Of a stretch of 64,000 nt of DNA, positions 42,732 to 51,078 are shown in pieces. Under the pieces are notes generated by a model. That model saw nothing but the letters and a program-made list of their open reading frames with translations, was not told where the DNA came from and did no database searches. The stretch lies in contig JAEZZI010000006.1 in NCBI GenBank assembly GCA_023418595.1, positions 62,001 through 126,000 on the forward strand. Reading direction: 5' to 3'. The DNA comes from Pseudomonadota bacterium. Lineage in GTDB: Bacteria; Pseudomonadota; Alphaproteobacteria; Sphingomonadales; Sphingomonadaceae. The position numbers and the translations under genes are program-made. Every line of letters starts with the position of its first letter. The first letter of the stretch is position 1.

Positions 42732-43163
42732 ATGATGCACGCACCGATTCTCCAGCCCGTCGTCGTCCTGCTCGGCTGGACGCTGGTCATGATGGTCTGG
42801 ATGATGGCCACTCGCCTGCCCGCGATGCGAAAAAGCGGGATCGATCTCGGCAAATTGCGCGGCACCAAGGCCGCCGACGCCGATCTCGCGCTTCCCCCCG
42901 CCATCCAGTGGAAGGCGCATAACTACAACCACCTGATGGAACAGCCGACCTTGTTCTACGCGGTCGCGCTGGTGCTGGCGATGATCGGCCAGGGCGATGG
43001 GTTCAACCTGATCCTCGCCTGGGCCTATGTGGCGTTCCGGATCGTGCACAGCATCGTTCAGGCGGTATGGAACAAGGTGTCGGTGCGGTTTCTGTTCTTC
43101 GTGCTGTCGTCACTTGCGCTGGTCGGAATGGTGCTGCACGCGGGGATCGCGCTGTTCCACTGA
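42732..43163 (+). CDS. MAPEG family membrane protein
   Basis: The 143-aa protein has four hydrophobic helices and the MAPEG signature KAHNYNHLMEQPTLFYAVALVL, followed by WAYVAFRIVHSIVQAVWNKVSVRF. Family members are glutathione-dependent transferases or peroxidases of membrane-associated eicosanoid and glutathione metabolism; bacterial roles are mostly unknown. Start could be 42732 or the adjacent ATG at 42735. Confidence 0.9.
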   Translation: MMHAPILQPVVVLLGWTLVMMVWMMATRLPAMRKSGIDLGKLRGTKAADADLALPPAIQWKAHNYNHLMEQPTLFYAVALVLAMIGQGDGFNLILAWAYVAFRIVHSIVQAVWNKVSVRFLFFVLSSLALVGMVLHAGIALFH

Positions 43164-43209
43164 CTTCGGGACACGCCTGCGAACGGAATTGACGGAGTAA
43201 CTGCGTATC

Positions 43210-44145
43210 ATGACGATCGACCGCCGCACGCTGATCGGAACAGGAATTGCACTTACCGCCACCGCCGGGATCGCCAATCCCGCGATCGGTCAATCCAGCC
43301 CCGATCCGCTGACCTGGCCCGCGCGGCAGACGCTGAACCTCTGGCCCAAGGCGCCTCCCGGCACCCCGCGCACCCGTCCTGCGACCCGCAAGGGCGTCGA
43401 TATGCCCACGCTGTCGGTCTATCGCGCGGCAAGGCCCGATGGGCGCGCGGTGCTGTCGATTCCCGGCGGCGGCTATGCGGGCGTGTCGGTCGAGAATGAA
43501 GGTTCGAACATCGCCCGCGCACTGACGCCGCATGGGATCAGCGTATTCGTGCTCAACTATCGCCTGCCGATCGACGGGTGGGAACCGCGCGCCCACGCTC
43601 CGGTACAGGACGCACAGCGCGCGATCCGCATGATCCGCTCGCACGCCAAGAGCTTCGGCATCGACCCGAATAAGGTCGGCATCGTCGGATTTTCGGCGGG
43701 CGGCCATCTCGGCGGGGTGCTGGCGACCGCCTATAACGACCGCGTCTATGCACCCGTCGACCGCGCCGACGAACTGCCTGCGCGGCCCGATTTCGCCGGA
43801 CTGATCTACCCGGTATCCACGCTCGCCGCGCGCGCGACGCACAGCATTTCGGCGCAGAACCTGCTGGGACCGAAACCGGACGCCGCGACCGTCGCGCGGC
43901 TGTCGCCCGATGTCCGCGTCAATCCCGACACGCCGCCGCTGTTCCTGGTCCACGCCATGGACGACCCCATCGTGCCGGTGGACATGAGCCTGATGCTGAT
44001 CGCCGCCGCGCGCGCTGCCGGCATCCCGGTAGAGGCGCATCTCTATGAAAAGGGCGGCCACGGCTTCGGCGTCGGCAATGGCGACAACCACCCCGCCTTC
44101 GGCTGGACCGACCGCTTCGCTGCATGGTCGGCCATGCACGTCTGA
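43210..44145 (+). CDS. Exported alpha/beta hydrolase (esterase/acetylxylan esterase-like)
   Basis: The 311-aa protein has a Tat-type signal (DRRTLIGTGIALTATAGIANP) and a hydrolase fold with SIPGGGYAGVSVENEG (oxyanion hole), FVLNYRLP, the nucleophile elbow GFSAGGHLGG, Asp in HAMDDPIVPVD and His in KGGHGFG. It resembles BD-FAE and acetylxylan-esterase-like enzymes of sphingomonads that deacetylate plant glycans in the periplasm. No glycan genes adjoin, so substrate is unknown. Confidence 0.9.
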   Translation: MTIDRRTLIGTGIALTATAGIANPAIGQSSPDPLTWPARQTLNLWPKAPPGTPRTRPATRKGVDMPTLSVYRAARPDGRAVLSIPGGGYAGVSVENEGSNIARALTPHGISVFVLNYRLPIDGWEPRAHAPVQDAQRAIRMIRSHAKSFGIDPNKVGIVGFSAGGHLGGVLATAYNDRVYAPVDRADELPARPDFAGLIYPVSTLAARATHSISAQNLLGPKPDAATVARLSPDVRVNPDTPPLFLVHAMDDPIVPVDMSLMLIAAARAAGIPVEAHLYEKGGHGFGVGNGDNHPAFGWTDRFAAWSAMHV

Positions 44146-44216
44146 CGGTTGCGATTCGCCGCCCACGGGGCCATAGTCGACCCGACCCGATCACCCCAAG
44201 CCGGAAGCCGCCGCCC

Positions 44217-44447
44217 ATGAAAGTCCGCGTCCTCGTCTCTCTCAAGAACGGCGTGCTCGATCCTCAAGGCAAGGCGATCGAACATGCGCTGGGATCGCTG
44301 GGCTTCGACGGCGTCGGCGATGTGCGCGTCGGCAAGACCATCGACCTCGAACTCGCCGACGGGACCAGCGACGAAGCCATCGAAGCGATGTGCCGCAAGC
44401 TGCTCGCCAACACCGTGATTGAGAATTACCGGGTGGAGCGCGCATGA
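44217..44447 (+). CDS. purS: Phosphoribosylformylglycinamidine synthase subunit PurS
   Basis: The 76-aa protein is a classic PurS: MKVRVLVSLKNGVLDPQGKA, then ALGSLGFDGVGDVRVGKTID and the end LLANTVIENYRVE. PurS bridges PurL and PurQ and channels ammonia. It overlaps purQ by four bases. Confidence 0.95.
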   Translation: MKVRVLVSLKNGVLDPQGKAIEHALGSLGFDGVGDVRVGKTIDLELADGTSDEAIEAMCRKLLANTVIENYRVERA

Positions 44448-45109
44448 AGACCGCGGTCATCGTCTTTCCCGGATCGAACTGCGACCGCGACATGGCCGTC
44501 GCGCTGGAGGCGGTCACCGGCGCGAAGCCCGCAATGGTATGGCATGGCGACAGCGAATTGCCCGCGGGCACCGACCTGATCGCCCTGCCCGGCGGTTTTT
44601 CCTACGGCGACTATCTCCGCTGCGGCGCGATCGCCGCCAGGTCGCCGATCGTCCGCGCGGTGGCCGATGCGGCGGAGCGTGGCGTGCCGGTGCTGGGCGT
44701 GTGCAACGGGTTTCAGGTGCTGACCGAAATCGGCCTGCTGCCCGGCGCGCTGATGCGCAATGCGGGCCTCAATTTCGTTTGCCGCGACGTCAAACTCTCG
44801 GTCGCCAACGCCCGCTCGGCATTCACCCGCGGCTATGAGCATGGCGAGGTCATCACCGTCCCCGTCGCGCATCACGACGGCAATTATTTCGCCGACGAAG
44901 ACACGCTCGACAGACTCGAGGACGATGATCGCGTCGCGTTCCGCTATGCCGAACACGTCAACGGCGCGGCACGCCACATTGCGGGCGTGCTCAACGCGCG
45001 CGGCAATGTGCTGGGCATGATGCCCCACCCCGAACGCGCGATCGAAGCCGCACACGGCAATGACGACGGACGGCGGTTGTTCGAAGGATTGCTAAGAACT
45101 TTGGCTTAA
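44444..45109 (+). CDS. purQ: Phosphoribosylformylglycinamidine synthase subunit PurQ
   Basis: The 221-aa glutaminase supplies ammonia to PurL in step four of purine synthesis. The triad is visible: Cys in LGVCNGFQVLTEIGLLPG, and His/Glu in MMPHPERAIE; the N-terminus VIVFPGSNCDRDMA and oxyanion region LPGGFSYGDYLRCGA are typical. PurL is not in the window. Confidence 0.96.
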   Translation: MKTAVIVFPGSNCDRDMAVALEAVTGAKPAMVWHGDSELPAGTDLIALPGGFSYGDYLRCGAIAARSPIVRAVADAAERGVPVLGVCNGFQVLTEIGLLPGALMRNAGLNFVCRDVKLSVANARSAFTRGYEHGEVITVPVAHHDGNYFADEDTLDRLEDDDRVAFRYAEHVNGAARHIAGVLNARGNVLGMMPHPERAIEAAHGNDDGRRLFEGLLRTLA

Positions 45110-45119
45110 ACCTTAATCC

Positions 45120-45210
45120 CGTTCGTGCTGAGCTTGTCGAAGCATTGTCCTTCTTGCCAAGAAGAACAGCACTTCGATACGCCGCTGCGCGGCTACTCAG
45201 CGCGAACGGG
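45120..45210. repeat. Inverted repeat, GAGCTTGTCGAA family, second copy
   Basis: Left arm CGTTCGTGCTGAGCTTGTCG continues as in the copy at 9857-9941. The right arm is partly replaced by GATACGCCGCTGCGCGGCTACTC, a secondary hairpin, before ending CGCGAACG. It follows purQ and probably helps end its transcript. Confidence 0.75.
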
Positions 45211-45228
45211 TTTTTAGAGGAATAGAGA

Positions 45229-45963
45229 CTAAACCCGCGTCCTGAACGGGGTGAAGTCGGTCCCTTCATCGAACACATCGACGCCCTCCCGCCGCTTCAG
45301 CCAGCCCACCACCGCATAGGTCACCGGGGTCAGCACCACTTCCCACAGCACCTTGAGCGCCCAATTGGTCGCCATTACCGTCAGCACCTGACTGGTCGAC
45401 CACACGCCCAGAAAGGCGAGCGGATAGAAGATCAGACTGTCCACCCCCTGCCCGACCACCGTCGATCCGATCGTCCGGGTCCACAGCATCCGCCCCCGCG
45501 TCCAAAGCTTCATCCGCGCAAGGACATAGGAATTGACGAACTCACCCGCCCAGAAGGCGACGATCGACGCCGCGACGATCCGCGGCACCGCGCCGAACAC
45601 GGCTTCGTACGCTTCCTGTCCTTCCCAGCCCTCGGCGGGCGGCATGGCGACGACGATCCAGCTCATCACCGCCATGAAGATCATCGCCGCGAACCCCGCC
45701 CAGATGATCCGCCGCGCGCGGGCATAGCCGTATACCTCGGTCATCACGTCGCCGATGACATAGGATAGCGGGAAGAACAGGATTCCTGCGCCGAACACGA
45801 ACGGCCAGCCGCCGACCTCGACCGCCGCGACCTTGCCCGCGCCGATCACGTTCGACAGCAGCAGCACCGCGACGAACGCCGCCATCACGAAATCGACATA
45901 GCGAAATCCGCGCGTGGCCATCTGCGACGCCGCCACATCCTGCACGGTTGCGCGATTCGACAT
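45229..45963 (-). CDS. Queuosine precursor transporter, YhhQ family
   Basis: The ATG at 45963 gives 244 aa with six to seven hydrophobic helices and the signatures LLLSNVIGAGKVAAV, FPLSYVIGDVMTEVYGYARAR, AFWAGEFVNSYVLARMK and GSTVVGQGVDSLIFYPLAF. YhhQ/QPTR proteins import preQ0 or preQ1 for tRNA queuosine synthesis. It is a single gene, divergent from tRNA-Arg. Confidence 0.92.
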   Translation of the reverse strand: MSNRATVQDVAASQMATRGFRYVDFVMAAFVAVLLLSNVIGAGKVAAVEVGGWPFVFGAGILFFPLSYVIGDVMTEVYGYARARRIIWAGFAAMIFMAVMSWIVVAMPPAEGWEGQEAYEAVFGAVPRIVAASIVAFWAGEFVNSYVLARMKLWTRGRMLWTRTIGSTVVGQGVDSLIFYPLAFLGVWSTSQVLTVMATNWALKVLWEVVLTPVTYAVVGWLKRREGVDVFDEGTDFTPFRTRV

Positions 45964-46046
45964 GGCAAAGCCCCCCAGCCTTCGTTGCCGCGCGGTTATG
46001 AAGACGGTTTGCGGCCCGCGCAATTGCCGCTATCGAGGCCGCGTGC

Positions 46047-46123
46047 GCGCCCGTAGCTCAGCTGGATAGAGCAAGGAGCTTCTACCTCCTCGGTCGGGGG
46101 TTCGACTCCCTCCGGGCGCGCCA
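46047..46123 (+). tRNA. tRNA-Arg (anticodon TCT)
   Basis: A 77-nt cloverleaf with acceptor GCGCCCG/CGGGCGC, D-arm GCTCAGCTGGATAGAGC, anticodon arm AGGAG-CTTCTAC-CTCCT (TCT), T-arm GGGGGTTCGACTCCCTC and encoded CCA. It reads AGA/AGG. The stop codon of the convergent regulator gene abuts its CCA end. Confidence 0.96.
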
Positions 46124-46951
46124 TCACCCGAACTTCGCGGCGAACGCATATCGCAGCACGTCGGACAGGCTGCGGGCTTCGAACTTGTGCATGATGTTGG
46201 CGCGGTACACCTCGACCGTGCGGGGGCTGATGCCCAAGTCGTAGGCGATGGTCTTGTTGGGCAGCCCCGCGACCAGGCCGCGCAGCACCTCGGTCTCGCG
46301 ACGCGTGAGCAGCGACAGGCAGCGATAGGCGTGGCGGACTTCGTCATTGTCATCGATTTCGGCCAGAAGACGCGCGGCGTCGCGGATCGCACGGTTCAGC
46401 GACATGCGGTCGACCGGCGCCTCGATCACCGTATGCGCCCCCGATTTGAGCACCTCGATGGTGGCCGGCACATCGCCCTTGCTGACGATGCCGACGACCG
46501 GCCAGTTGAGCCCCGCGCCGCGGATCGAATCCTGCACCGACATGCCCATCCGATCGGGCTTTCGCACATCGACCAGCACACATCCCGGCGCCATCTTGGG
46601 AGCGGCGCGGACGAATGCTGCCGCCCGGTGCCAGAACCGCGCGAGAAAACCCGCATCGATCAGGATCGTCATGACCGAATTGCGCAGATCGCCGCCGACG
46701 ATCACATCGACGCTGGGCTGACCACGATCGATGGCCAGTTGCGCTTCGGTCCCCGGCATCGATCCGCCGGACAGGATCTCGATCGCCGCCTCGGGCGAAT
46801 CGTTCGCCGCCGGCGGCTGGGCTGGAAGTTTGTCGCCAACCCGCCGCCCGCGATCATCGGTGCGGCGCGAGTGTGAAGAATCGGGTTTCTTCACCGCGCG
46901 GATCAGCAGAGAGTTACCGGCGTCGTCGGACGCGCTGGTCATGCTGGCCAT
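46124..46951 (-). CDS. FixJ/LuxR-type regulator with degenerate receiver domain
   Basis: The ATG at 46951 (AGGGG nine bases upstream) gives 275 aa. An 80-residue polar N-terminal extension is followed by a receiver-like domain and a LuxR helix-turn-helix (LSLLTRRETEVLRGLVAGLPNKTIAYDLGISPRTVEVYR). In the receiver the acidic pair is GG (VIVGGD, residues 86-87), Asp128 remains in VLVDVR, and the invariant Lys is Ala178 (IEAPVD). It therefore probably does not phosphorylate normally. It is divergent from the Crp/Fnr gene; no histidine kinase is nearby. Confidence 0.87.
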   Translation of the reverse strand: MASMTSASDDAGNSLLIRAVKKPDSSHSRRTDDRGRRVGDKLPAQPPAANDSPEAAIEILSGGSMPGTEAQLAIDRGQPSVDVIVGGDLRNSVMTILIDAGFLARFWHRAAAFVRAAPKMAPGCVLVDVRKPDRMGMSVQDSIRGAGLNWPVVGIVSKGDVPATIEVLKSGAHTVIEAPVDRMSLNRAIRDAARLLAEIDDNDEVRHAYRCLSLLTRRETEVLRGLVAGLPNKTIAYDLGISPRTVEVYRANIMHKFEARSLSDVLRYAFAAKFG

Positions 46952-47277
46952 GTTCGCTTTCCCCTGGGGATGCTCACGCCATGACTCAAACTTGGTGTCG
47001 CGCCATTGCGCGATCGCAAACGCATACGCCGAAAAACGACACGCGACCCTGCACAAGCGATCAACCGTGGCCGGCCCGTCCGGACCTTTTCCGGCTCTGT
47101 TCCGGCACGGGGCGCCCTCAGTTCACCAGAAGAAACTAAGGATCTTTACGGATACATATCATGGTCGCCGCCCTCTATGTAAGGGGGAGGCAGGGGGTCT
47201 TCAGGGCCGCGATCCTTCGACCGGCGTCAAAGCCGGATGCCATTCGACCATCGTCTTGGACGAGCAGGGGCAAAGGC
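46952..47277. promoter_or_regulatory. Divergent regulator intergenic region
   Basis: This 326-bp gap between the FixJ-like and Crp/Fnr genes holds no convincing coding region. Its middle (about 46985-47160) is less GC-rich than its surroundings and includes GGATACATATCATGG near 47150, a plausible promoter area for the Crp/Fnr gene. No clear TTGAT-N4-ATCAA box is present. Confidence 0.4.
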
Positions 47278-47904
47278 ATGGATTTCGATCGCCACGGAGG
47301 CGCGCGATTGGGCGCGCGACGTCATTTCGCGCGTGAAGCCACCATATTCCGTCAGGGCGATGTCGCGCATGGCTGGCACGAGGTCGTCGAGGGGATGGCG
47401 CGCGTCTGCAAGTTTCGCAGCGATGGGCGGCGCCAGGTTCTGGCATTCGCGGTGCCCGGCGACGTCATCGGCCTCGAATATGGCCGCCGCGACGCCTGCG
47501 CCGAGGCGCTGACGCCGATGACTTTGGTCTATCATCCCTTCGACGCGGACGATGCCCGGAACGGGCTGCCCTGGGATCGCGTGCTGCGCGACAATCACCA
47601 TTGCCTGACGTTGATGGGCCTGCCGACCGCGATCGAGCGTGTTGCCGCGTTCATCCTGTCGATCAGCCGTCGGCTGGGCGGTGCCCGCGCATTCGATCTG
47701 CCGATGCCGCGCGTGGACATCGCGGATCATCTGGGGCTGACGATGCACACCGTCAGTCGCACGCTGTGCGATCTGGCGCGACGCAGTGTGCTACGCATCG
47801 ACGCGCACCACCATTTCCAGCTGATCGATCCGACAGGGCTGGCGACGATCGCCGGTATCGACCCGGACGAGTTTTATTTCGACGAAGAGCAACTGGTGGC
47901 CTGA
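47278..47904 (+). CDS. Crp/Fnr-family transcription regulator (FixK-like)
   Basis: The ATG at 47278, with AGGGGCAAAGG upstream, gives 208 aa. A cyclic-nucleotide-binding-like beta-roll (REATIFRQGDVAHGWHEVVEG, FAVPGDVIGLEYG) is followed by a dimer helix and a winged helix-turn-helix (VDIADHLGLTMHTVSRTLCDL). The recognition helix keeps the E/H-S-R type contact of FNR/FixK. The N-terminal iron-sulfur cysteines of FNR are absent, so it is FixK-like and not a direct oxygen sensor. It lies 38 bp before the outer-membrane barrel gene on the same strand. Confidence 0.9.
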   Translation: MDFDRHGGARLGARRHFAREATIFRQGDVAHGWHEVVEGMARVCKFRSDGRRQVLAFAVPGDVIGLEYGRRDACAEALTPMTLVYHPFDADDARNGLPWDRVLRDNHHCLTLMGLPTAIERVAAFILSISRRLGGARAFDLPMPRVDIADHLGLTMHTVSRTLCDLARRSVLRIDAHHHFQLIDPTGLATIAGIDPDEFYFDEEQLVA

Positions 47905-47942
47905 TCCGGCGAACAGGCCCCACGCAATTGTGGGAGGTGGAC

Positions 47943-49211
47943 ATGCGCGTTCGTTTCCGTAGCATCCCTTCAGCGACGGTCGCTTTGACGGCCTTGCTAT
48001 TGTGCAGCGCGGCCCCGCCCGCGCTGGCGCAGGACGCGGAGGTCGCCAGCGATATCCGACGGCTGGAGGCCATGATCCGCGAACAGCAGACGCGCATCGA
48101 CGCGCAACAGACGGAGATCGAGGCGCTGCGCAAGATCGTCAGCGCCGACGAACTCGTCACCTATCGCGGCATGGGCTATCCGGGCGGCAACCGCTTTTCG
48201 TCGATCCAGAATGTGCCCCCGCCGCCGCCATCGGCCGGACAGGACGTGGCGTTGCCCGATACGCCCGTCGGCGAACAGCGCGAGGTCGAACCCGACACGA
48301 GGATACAGGCCGCCGCCGTCCCGCAGGAACAGGGCGTGCTGACGCCGCGCGGTCGGCTCGTTTTCGACCCCACGCTCGAATATACCCAGTCGGCGACCGA
48401 CCGGCTGGTGTTCCGCGGATTCGAGCTGATCCCCGGAATCCAGGTCGGCCTGATCGAGGCAAGCAAGGCGCGACGCGACACGTTCGTCAGCACGCTCGCC
48501 GCGCGATACGGACTGACATCGCGGCTGGAACTCGAGGTCCGCGTGCCCTTCGTCCATCGCTATGACCGGATCGAGGTCGCCCAGCAGCGCGACGAGGGGA
48601 TCGTGCGGTCGATCAGCCTCGACGGCAACGACATCGGCGATGTCGAATTCGGCGCCCGCTATCAGATCAATCGCCAGCGGGGCCAGAACCCGATCTTCAT
48701 CGCCGGGCTGCGCGTAAAGAGCGACACCGGGCCGGGACCGTTTTCGATCGACTATGACGAATTCGGCGTCGCGACCAGCCTGGCGACGGGATCGGGATTC
48801 TGGGGAATCCAGCCGTCGATCAACATGCTGCTGCCGTCCGATCCGGTGGTGATTTTCGGCAGCGCGGGTTATCTCGCGCACCTGCAGCGGGATGTGAACC
48901 GGACGGTCGGCGGCGCACCGATCGGACGCGTCGATCCCGGCGATGCGATCAGCGGCAGCCTGGGGTTCGGCTTCGCGCTCAACCCGCGCTTTTCCTATTC
49001 GATGGGGTATCGCCACAGCTATATCTTTGCGACGAAGACCGAGATTGCGGGATCGATCGAACGGTCCCGCCCCTTGCAGGTCGGATCGCTTACCCTGGGC
49101 ATGTCCTATCGACTGAACCCCAAATCGGCGCTCAACGTCGCGTTCGAGGTGGGCGTGACGCAGGACGCGCCCGACATCGGTATTACCGTGCGCGCGCCAT
49201 ACGCATTCTGA
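47943..49211 (+). CDS. Outer-membrane beta-barrel with N-terminal coiled coil, FapF-like
   Basis: The ATG at 47943 follows GTGGGAGGTGG. The 422-aa protein has a signal peptide (to about residue 30, ALAQ), a 35-residue coiled coil (DIRRLEAMIREQQTRIDAQQ, to about 68), a Pro-rich linker (PPPPPS, about 85-95) and a beta-barrel of about 300 residues ending in Phe (IGITVRAPYAF). That is the layout of FapF, the trimeric export pore of Pseudomonas functional amyloid; the barrel part is of the MetA-pathway phenol-degradation type. It converges on the secreted-protein/C39 operon and shares a strand with the Crp/Fnr gene. Confidence 0.82.
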   Translation: MRVRFRSIPSATVALTALLLCSAAPPALAQDAEVASDIRRLEAMIREQQTRIDAQQTEIEALRKIVSADELVTYRGMGYPGGNRFSSIQNVPPPPPSAGQDVALPDTPVGEQREVEPDTRIQAAAVPQEQGVLTPRGRLVFDPTLEYTQSATDRLVFRGFELIPGIQVGLIEASKARRDTFVSTLAARYGLTSRLELEVRVPFVHRYDRIEVAQQRDEGIVRSISLDGNDIGDVEFGARYQINRQRGQNPIFIAGLRVKSDTGPGPFSIDYDEFGVATSLATGSGFWGIQPSINMLLPSDPVVIFGSAGYLAHLQRDVNRTVGGAPIGRVDPGDAISGSLGFGFALNPRFSYSMGYRHSYIFATKTEIAGSIERSRPLQVGSLTLGMSYRLNPKSALNVAFEVGVTQDAPDIGITVRAPYAF

Positions 49212-49229
49212 GCGCCACGCGCGCGCACG

Positions 49230-49265
49230 AAAAGCCCGCGGACTCAGGGGGGTGAATCCGCGGGC
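49230..49265 (-). terminator. Rho-independent terminator of the secreted-protein operon
   Basis: GCCCGCGGA and TCCGCGGGC (49234-49242 with 49257-49265) form a perfect 9-bp stem; on the minus strand TTTT follows. It lies just after the stop at 49285 and also in the path of the convergent barrel gene. Confidence 0.8.
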
Positions 49266-49284
49266 GCCCGGGCACTCTTCCAAG

Positions 49285-49872
49285 TCAGGGGAGCGTCGAT
49301 AGTGCCGCCTGGTCGATCGCGTCGTTCATTCCCGCCAGCCGCATCGCATCGCCGATCGCGGTTCCGAATGCCGAATAGCCGGCCACGTCGAGCGTGATGT
49401 CGGCTTCCTGACGGATATTGGTATTGCTGGCGGTGTTGATGACCATGTTCTGCAAGCCGCCATCGGTGCGGTGGACCAGCGCGGTGCGATTGTCGTTGGC
49501 CAGATAGACGCTCTGGTCGCCGACCCGCATCGTGATGCCGTTCCCCGACAGCACGCCGTCGCGCAATTGTTCGGCCGTCGCCTGGCTGATCGCCGCCGAC
49601 GCCCATTCCTCGCGCGTCATCCCTTCGGGGCGCCAGCTGACGGTGGTTCTGAGCACCAGTTCGCCCTCCAGAAACGTTCGAAACTCGGCACCCAGCGACA
49701 CCGTCATGCCGTTCATCGTGAACCCGCCGCGTTGTTCGGCAAGCAGCGACTCGTCGAGCGCCTCGAGCGTGGCGAGGTCCAGTTCGCCGTCGTCCGAAGG
49801 CGGCGGGCTGCCGTTCGCGGCGAGCATCAGCCCCAGCGGTACGACCAACAGGGACAGAAAGGCGGATCGCAT
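49285..49872 (-). CDS. Secreted protein with double-glycine motif, FapE-position
   Basis: The 195-aa protein has a Sec signal (about residues 1-20), an acidic linker and LDESLLAEQRGG (Gly49-Gly50), which matches LSESELAETRGG in the protein at 50651-51007 at nine of twelve positions. Later, NMVINTASNTNIRQEADITL recalls the NTG/Gln repeat of the two other secreted proteins. It is the last gene of the operon, after the C39 peptidase, the slot held by fapE in Pseudomonas. I know no described family; a minor fibre subunit or adaptor is the best inference. Confidence 0.75.
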   Translation of the reverse strand: MRSAFLSLLVVPLGLMLAANGSPPPSDDGELDLATLEALDESLLAEQRGGFTMNGMTVSLGAEFRTFLEGELVLRTTVSWRPEGMTREEWASAAISQATAEQLRDGVLSGNGITMRVGDQSVYLANDNRTALVHRTDGGLQNMVINTASNTNIRQEADITLDVAGYSAFGTAIGDAMRLAGMNDAIDQAALSTLP

Positions 49873-49883
49873 GACACCACTCC

Positions 49884-50639
49884 TCAATTCACCGTGCCGA
49901 CGCGCACATCGAGCAGCATGGTCGGCGATAGCTGGTAATCGGGCGGCAGATAGGTCGTCAGGTCGCCGATCCCGTACTGGTTCGCCGCCTCGTCGCCCAG
50001 AGGCGCCCGCGCCCACGGATTCCAGTCGGACGCCAGGTTATAGACGGGGCGTTCGCGAACCGGCCCGGACAGGATCGCCAGCACGATTCCGTTCCAGTAT
50101 CGCTCGAAATCCCTGGCATCGTATTTGACGATGCCCAGCATCGGATCGCCGGTCATCACCTGACCGTCCTGCATGCCCTTGATCACCACGAAATGCTTGA
50201 ACCCTTCCAGGTCCATCAGCACGATCACCGGCCGTCGCAATTTCGACAACTGGTCCATCGTCAGCTTGAATCCTTCGGCGCGATATCCTTCCGCATTCAG
50301 GAAGGACCGCATGTCGGCGAGCGAAAATCCGACCTTCTTGATCGCTTCGCGATCACCGACGCGCCACATCGCGGCAAAGCTCTGCCGTTCGTCCATCGGG
50401 TGATGGTAATGATAGTTCAGCAGGGTCGCGATCGCCGCCGATCCGCAGCTGAAATCATATTGCTGGCGCACCACCGAACGAAACGGGATCTGCCACCAGC
50501 TCATCACATAGGTTTCGGAATTGCCGCCCGCATCCGGCCCCAGCCGCACCTGCGCGGACACTGGCGCTGTCAGTAAGACACACGCCGCAGCGCAGCCCAT
50601 CAGGACGCGCATTCGGCGCCTGGCAAAGCCATCCATCAT
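49884..50639 (-). CDS. Periplasmic C39-family cysteine peptidase, FapD-like
   Basis: The 251-aa protein has a signal peptide ending at about residue 30 (PVSAQ) and a C39 peptidase domain without ABC-transporter parts. The oxyanion Gln and nucleophile are in RQQYDFSCGSAAIATLLNYH (Cys65), with His149 in FKHFVVIKG and Asp165 in GDPMLG. The C39 fold cleaves after double glycine in bacteriocin maturation; as a stand-alone periplasmic enzyme it resembles FapD, which is needed for amyloid export. Genes for two GG-motif proteins flank it at 11-bp gaps. Start 50639 or the next ATG at 50636. Confidence 0.88.
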   Translation of the reverse strand: MMDGFARRRMRVLMGCAAACVLLTAPVSAQVRLGPDAGGNSETYVMSWWQIPFRSVVRQQYDFSCGSAAIATLLNYHYHHPMDERQSFAAMWRVGDREAIKKVGFSLADMRSFLNAEGYRAEGFKLTMDQLSKLRRPVIVLMDLEGFKHFVVIKGMQDGQVMTGDPMLGIVKYDARDFERYWNGIVLAILSGPVRERPVYNLASDWNPWARAPLGDEAANQYGIGDLTTYLPPDYQLSPTMLLDVRVGTVN

Positions 50640-50650
50640 CCATCCCCCGA

Positions 50651-51007
50651 TCAGTCGGAGACGTTCACCGTCAGGATCATCGCGGTTTGCAGATTGTTCT
50701 GCGCGCCGGTGTTGATGGTGAAATTCCCGACACCTGCGAAATTGGCAAAGGCATCGTCGCTGAAGCTGACATCGCCCGCGACGTAATCGCCGCCGATGAC
50801 ATTGCCCGACGTGATCGCCTTCAGCGTCTGATTGTTGATGATGATCGTCTGACCGCCGCGCGTTTCCGCCAGTTCGGACTCGGAAAGCAGGATCGGCAGC
50901 GCGTCGGTCGTCGCGGGCGGCTGTGCGCCCGCCTGGACCTGTTGCGCGGCCGCTGGCGTCGCAAGGACGAGCAGCGGTCCGGCCAGCCCGGTCAGCAACC
51001 GTGTCAT
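50651..51007 (-). CDS. Small secreted amyloid-subunit-like protein with double-glycine motif
   Basis: The 118-aa precursor has a Sec signal (ending about ATPAAAQ, residue 22), LSESELAETRGG with Gly51-Gly52, and an Asn/Gln/Thr-rich C-terminal part. The stretch SDDAFANFAGVGNFTINTGA aligns with NDNAFAAFAGISNNAWNTGL of the upstream protein. After cleavage at the GG site only about 66 residues would remain, ending VNVSD. The size, Asn-rich repeat and neighbouring C39 peptidase point to a fibre nucleator or minor subunit such as FapB. No charged or enzymatic motifs are seen. Confidence 0.78.
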   Translation of the reverse strand: MTRLLTGLAGPLLVLATPAAAQQVQAGAQPPATTDALPILLSESELAETRGGQTIIINNQTLKAITSGNVIGGDYVAGDVSFSDDAFANFAGVGNFTINTGAQNNLQTAMILTVNVSD

Positions 51008-51078
51008 GTCATCCACTCCCGTCATACCCGTGAAAAATGGGGTCGGACCGCGAACGATCCGACCCGCCGGGGAAAGCG

